Assembly (NCBI GenBank): GCA_903871715.1
Contig: CAIQHW010000566.1
Coordinates: 1-6,633, forward strand
Length of the DNA stretch: 6,633 nucleotides
DNA from: an uncultured bacterium
GTDB taxonomy: Bacteria; Bacteroidota; Bacteroidia; Chitinophagales; CAIODY01
Direction of reading: 5' to 3'
The notes beneath the pieces were generated by a model. The model did not search any database. It saw only the letters and a program-made list of their open reading frames with translations, and was not told the origin of the DNA. Both the position numbers and the translations under genes were made by a program. The first letter of the stretch is position 1; every line of letters starts with the position of its first letter. This document shows positions 4,294-6,633 of this stretch, in pieces.

Positions 4294-5814
4294 ATGAGTA
4301 AAAGAGTTAGAGTTCGATTTGCGCCAAGCCCTACAGGAGGCTTGCACATTGGCGGTGTACGCACAGCCTTGTTTAATTATTTATTTGCCAAAAAACATGG
4401 CGGCGATTTTTTATTACGAATTGAAGATACCGACCAAACCCGTTTTGTAGAAGGTGCTGAAGAATACATCATCGAAACCTTGAAATGGTGCGGCATTGAG
4501 CCGAATGAAGGCGTAGGTTATGGCGGTGAATATGGACCGTATCGTCAGAGCGAACGTAAACCCATGTATCGCCAGTATGCTGAAAGATTGGTAGAAGCAG
4601 GTCATGCCTATTATGCATTCGATACACCTCAAGAGTTGGAAGAAATGAGAGAGCGTATGAAAGCAGCTGGAAATCCTGCGCCGCAATACAACTGGGCAAC
4701 CCGTGAATACATGAAAAATTCATTGACCCTGCCAAGTGATGTGGTAAAACAAAAATTAGAAGCTGGCGAACCGCATGTTATTCGCATCAAAATGCCTCGA
4801 AATGAAGAAGTGAAATTTGAAGATTTGATTCGTGGCTGGGTAAGTTTTCAAACCAATCAGGTAGATGATAAAGTATTGTTGAAGGCTGACGGAATGCCAA
4901 CCTATCATTTGGCGGTGGTTGTTGATGATTTCACGATGAAAATCAGTCATGCTTTTCGTGGTGAAGAATGGTTGCCAAGTGCGCCAGTGCATGTGTTGTT
5001 GTATAAATATTTAGGATGGGAAGACCAAATGCCTTTATGGGCACATCTTCCATTGATTTTAAAACCTGATGGCAATGGCAAATTAAGCAAACGTGATGGT
5101 GATAGATTGGGTTTTCCAGTGTTCAGTTTAGATTGGACAACCAAAGATGGCGAACGCCAAAGTGGCTTTCGTGAACGTGGATTTTTACCCGAAGCATTAA
5201 TCAACTTTTTAGTTTTATTAGGTTGGAATCCGGGCATTGCACAAGAAATTTTTACTTTGGATGAAATGGTTGAACGCTTTGATATTGCTCGTGTTCATCA
5301 TGCAGGCGCTAAATTTGATTTTGAAAAATGCAAATGGTTCAATCATCAATATGTTCAAAAAATCAGCAACAGTCAATTGGCTGATGTAACTGAAAAAATA
5401 TTGGCTGAAAAAAACATAAAAGCTGAAAGAACTTTTGTAGAGCATATTTGCGGCTTGGTAAAAGAGCGTTGCACCTTTATGAATGATGTGTGGGATAATG
5501 CGTTTTTCTTTTTCCAACGTCCCGAAAAATATGATGTAGAGGCAGTAAAACCAAAATGGACGGAAGAGAAAAGTCAATTTTTTGATGTGTTGATTTCAAG
5601 ATTTAATGATTTGAATGCATGGGAAAATGTAGAGATTGAAAAAACATTCAAAGATTTAGCAACCGAAAAAAATATTAAAGTAGGTGAATTGCAAATGCCT
5701 TTCCGCATCATGCTTTGCGGTGGAAAATTTGGTCCACCAGTTTTTGAAATTGCACACACCATTGGCAAAAATGAAACGGTGGAAAGAATTAAATTAGCGT
5801 TGCAAAACTTTTAA
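4294..5814 (+). CDS. gltX: Glutamyl-tRNA synthetase (class I)
   Basis: A 506-aa cytoplasmic enzyme that charges tRNA with glutamate using ATP. The class I signatures are clear: the HIGH-type motif PSPTGGLHIGG at about 11-21 and the KMSKS-type motif KLSKRDGDRLG at about 263-273. Between them are LLRIEDTDQTR, the acceptor-binding insert, DGMPTYHLAVVVDD and FRGEEWLPSAP. After KLSKR come GFLPEALINFLVLLGWNPG and the helical anticodon-binding domain to the C-terminus. Where the E. coli enzyme has its zinc-binding cysteines after AYKC, this protein reads AYYAFDTPQELEEM, so that zinc site is absent. The ATG at 4294 is preferred over the in-frame TTG at 4261 because MSKRVRVRFAPSPTGG is the normal family start and a promoter element lies at 4278-4285. 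Whether it is discriminating (tRNA-Glu only) or also charges tRNA-Gln cannot be told from this window. Downstream genes follow after 22 bp with no terminator, so read-through into them is likely. Confidence 0.96.
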   Translation: MSKRVRVRFAPSPTGGLHIGGVRTALFNYLFAKKHGGDFLLRIEDTDQTRFVEGAEEYIIETLKWCGIEPNEGVGYGGEYGPYRQSERKPMYRQYAERLVEAGHAYYAFDTPQELEEMRERMKAAGNPAPQYNWATREYMKNSLTLPSDVVKQKLEAGEPHVIRIKMPRNEEVKFEDLIRGWVSFQTNQVDDKVLLKADGMPTYHLAVVVDDFTMKISHAFRGEEWLPSAPVHVLLYKYLGWEDQMPLWAHLPLILKPDGNGKLSKRDGDRLGFPVFSLDWTTKDGERQSGFRERGFLPEALINFLVLLGWNPGIAQEIFTLDEMVERFDIARVHHAGAKFDFEKCKWFNHQYVQKISNSQLADVTEKILAEKNIKAERTFVEHICGLVKERCTFMNDVWDNAFFFFQRPEKYDVEAVKPKWTEEKSQFFDVLISRFNDLNAWENVEIEKTFKDLATEKNIKVGELQMPFRIMLCGGKFGPPVFEIAHTIGKNETVERIKLALQNF

Positions 5815-5836
5815 AAATTCTTGTTAATTTTATAAA

Positions 5837-6079
5837 ATGGAAATCGTAAATTTTTCATCTGTCATAAAATCATTTCCAAACGAATGGGTATTGATTGGAA
5901 ATCCCACTATCAAAGACAATTTGGTGGTGGATGGGGTGTTGATTGAACATGATAAAGACAAAAAAAAGTTGGCAGAAAAAGTAAAAACTTTGCAAGAAAA
6001 TTTTGAATTAACCATCTTGCGATTCACCGGAAATATTTCATCAAAAGGCAAATGGCTAAAATTTACTCCTTACAATTAA
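5837..6079 (+). CDS. 80-aa protein of unknown function, partner of the overlapping protease gene
   Basis: I do not recognise a named family with certainty. The protein is small and soluble-looking, with no signal peptide or membrane segment. Its pattern is a short N-terminal helix; FPNEWVLIGNPTI (13-25), beta-like with a conserved-looking Trp17; VVDGVLIEHDKDKKKLAEKV, a strand then a charged helix (30-49); and the final strand LTILRFTGNI (58-67). From memory, small proteins with the order 'EWVLI..NP....GxLLxH....FTG' are encoded beside single-domain aspartic proteases in other phyla such as Cyanobacteria. This resemblance is unverified. The ATG at 5837 follows the A-rich TTATAAA typical of weak Bacteroidota leaders and lies 22 bp after gltX. 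Its last 28 bp overlap the start of the protease gene in a different frame, indicating translational coupling. A modulator, antitoxin-like or substrate role towards the protease is inference. Confidence 0.72.
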   Translation: MEIVNFSSVIKSFPNEWVLIGNPTIKDNLVVDGVLIEHDKDKKKLAEKVKTLQENFELTILRFTGNISSKGKWLKFTPYN

Positions 6080-6447
6080 ATCATCCTGATGATATAATTT
6101 TGGTGGATTGTTTGCTACTGAATCACTTATCCCAATTGGTTTTCGATACCGGCGCATCTAACACAATTATTGATTACACCACTTTATTAATTGCAGGAAT
6201 TGCTGTTGAACTAAAAAATTTACCGACTAAAGAATTTGAAACTGCTAATGGAATTATCACCACTTTTGAAATTGAAATTCCGAAGTTAAAAATATTTCAA
6301 ACTACTTTTTTGAATCTCAAAATTTACACCGTAGATTTTTTTGAAAAAGGAATTGGAAGCAACTATGAAGGTGTGATTGGTTTAGATTTGATGAAGCATT
6401 TTGATATTCATTTGAATTTTAAACAACAACAATTGGTTGTTCAATAA
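6052..6447 (+). CDS. Retropepsin-like single-domain aspartic protease (clan AA)
   Basis: A 131-aa protein with the hallmarks of a retropepsin-like fold. It carries the catalytic motif FDTGASNTIID with Asp32 in DTGAS, preceded by the strand LVF. ANGIITTFEIEIPKLKI (65-81) lies where the flap-like hairpin is expected, and GVIGLDLMKHFDIHLNFKQQ (107-126) is the second conserved psi-loop region. With one DTGAS per chain it should work as a homodimer, as retroviral and bacterial single-domain relatives do. There is no signal peptide or membrane segment, so it probably acts in the cytoplasm, unlike many bacterial relatives that are exported or membrane-linked. The ATG at 6052 lies inside the last codons of the preceding 80-aa gene (28-bp overlap). 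The length is complete for a minimal retropepsin domain. Substrate unknown. The fold assignment is fairly secure; actual protease activity is inferred from the motif. Confidence 0.85.
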   Translation: MAKIYSLQLNHPDDIILVDCLLLNHLSQLVFDTGASNTIIDYTTLLIAGIAVELKNLPTKEFETANGIITTFEIEIPKLKIFQTTFLNLKIYTVDFFEKGIGSNYEGVIGLDLMKHFDIHLNFKQQQLVVQ

Positions 6448-6467
6448 AAAAAATAAAATAGAAAAAA

Positions 6468-6633
6468 ATGAATCGCCCCATAAGAGTTTTAGTAGCTAAA
6501 GTAGGATTAGACGGACATGACCGTGGCGCAAAAGTAATTGCCTCGGCACTTCGTGATGCAGGCATGGAAGTGATTTATACAGGCTTACGTCAAACGCCCG
6601 AAATGGTGGTGAATGCTGCCTTGCAAGAAGATG
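6468..6633 (+). CDS. Coenzyme-B12-binding subunit of a methylmalonyl-CoA-mutase-type enzyme (5' part, runs off right edge)
   Basis: Fifty-five complete codons beginning MNRPIRVLVAKVGLDGHDRG. This is the start of the cobalamin-binding domain of acyl-CoA mutases. The DxHxxG motif is intact (Asp15, His17, Gly20); His17 is the residue expected to coordinate the cobalt in the base-off/His-on mode. It continues with AKVIASALRDAGMEVIYTGL and TPEMVVNAALQED, which match the C-terminal domain of methylmalonyl-CoA mutase rather than the LFDGHDAA-type N-terminus of fused IcmF. Because the ATG stands directly before the domain, this appears to be a stand-alone small subunit, as in two-subunit mutases (IcmB or archaeal type), pairing with a separate catalytic subunit. 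A fusion with something downstream cannot be excluded, since the gene is cut by the window edge. The A-rich leader starts 20 bp after the protease stop, so it may share that transcript. Confidence 0.88.
   Translation, partial: MNRPIRVLVAKVGLDGHDRGAKVIASALRDAGMEVIYTGLRQTPEMVVNAALQED

Noticed and set aside
5218..5577. Minus-strand open frame (119 codons) opposite gltX
   Set aside because: Antisense to the conserved anticodon-binding half of GluRS; rich in Phe/Ile because of complementary A-rich codons; no promoter or recognisable domain.
6383..6390. TAGATTTG, a perfect TAnnTTTG upstream of the B12-subunit gene
   Set aside because: It encodes the conserved GLDL of the protease, has no TTG at a suitable -33 distance and lies about 75 bp from the next start codon; chance or coding constraint is enough to explain it.
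5837..6447. Reading the gene pair as a classical type II toxin-antitoxin system
   Set aside because: The tight overlap and sizes fit, but the second protein is a retropepsin-like protease, not a known toxin family, and the first has no recognisable DNA-binding motif; kept only as a hypothesis.

Overview
The window looks like chromosomal core DNA of a Bacteroidota bacterium. Three things point there. The sequence is AT-rich with A-rich rather than Shine-Dalgarno-like leaders. The primary sigma factor is the short form typical of that phylum (289 aa, no region 1.1). Perfect copies of the phylum's -7 promoter element TAnnTTTG lie in front of iscS, rpoD, the LptF/LptG permease gene and gltX. I see no phage, insertion sequence, CRISPR array, rRNA or tRNA. 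The lineage below phylum cannot be fixed from this window.

Layout, left to right. On the minus strand lie the 5' part of iscU (running off the left edge) and, upstream of it, iscS; together they are the cysteine desulfurase and scaffold of ISC iron-sulfur cluster assembly. A divergent spacer of about 220 bp holds the iscS and rpoD promoters and a perfect 8-bp inverted repeat between them. Next, on the plus strand, come rpoD with a strong intrinsic terminator and a small LEA/WHy-type lipoprotein gene. The lipoprotein gene converges on a minus-strand LptF/LptG-family lipopolysaccharide-export permease gene. A second divergent promoter region of about 110 bp serves this permease and gltX (glutamyl-tRNA synthetase). 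Only 22 bp after gltX come two overlapping genes: an 80-aa protein of unknown function and a 131-aa single-domain retropepsin-like aspartic protease. Twenty bp later a stand-alone coenzyme-B12-binding mutase subunit begins and runs off the right edge.

Most of the genes are housekeeping: Fe-S biogenesis, transcription initiation, outer-membrane lipid transport and tRNA charging. The least explained part is the translationally overlapping pair at 5837-6447. A cytoplasmic-looking DTGAS protease with a small partner resembles two-gene cassettes I recall from other phyla, whose function I do not know. Two gene starts are revised here on promoter and family evidence: the permease probably starts at a TTG at 4185, and gltX at the ATG at 4294 on a nearly leaderless transcript.
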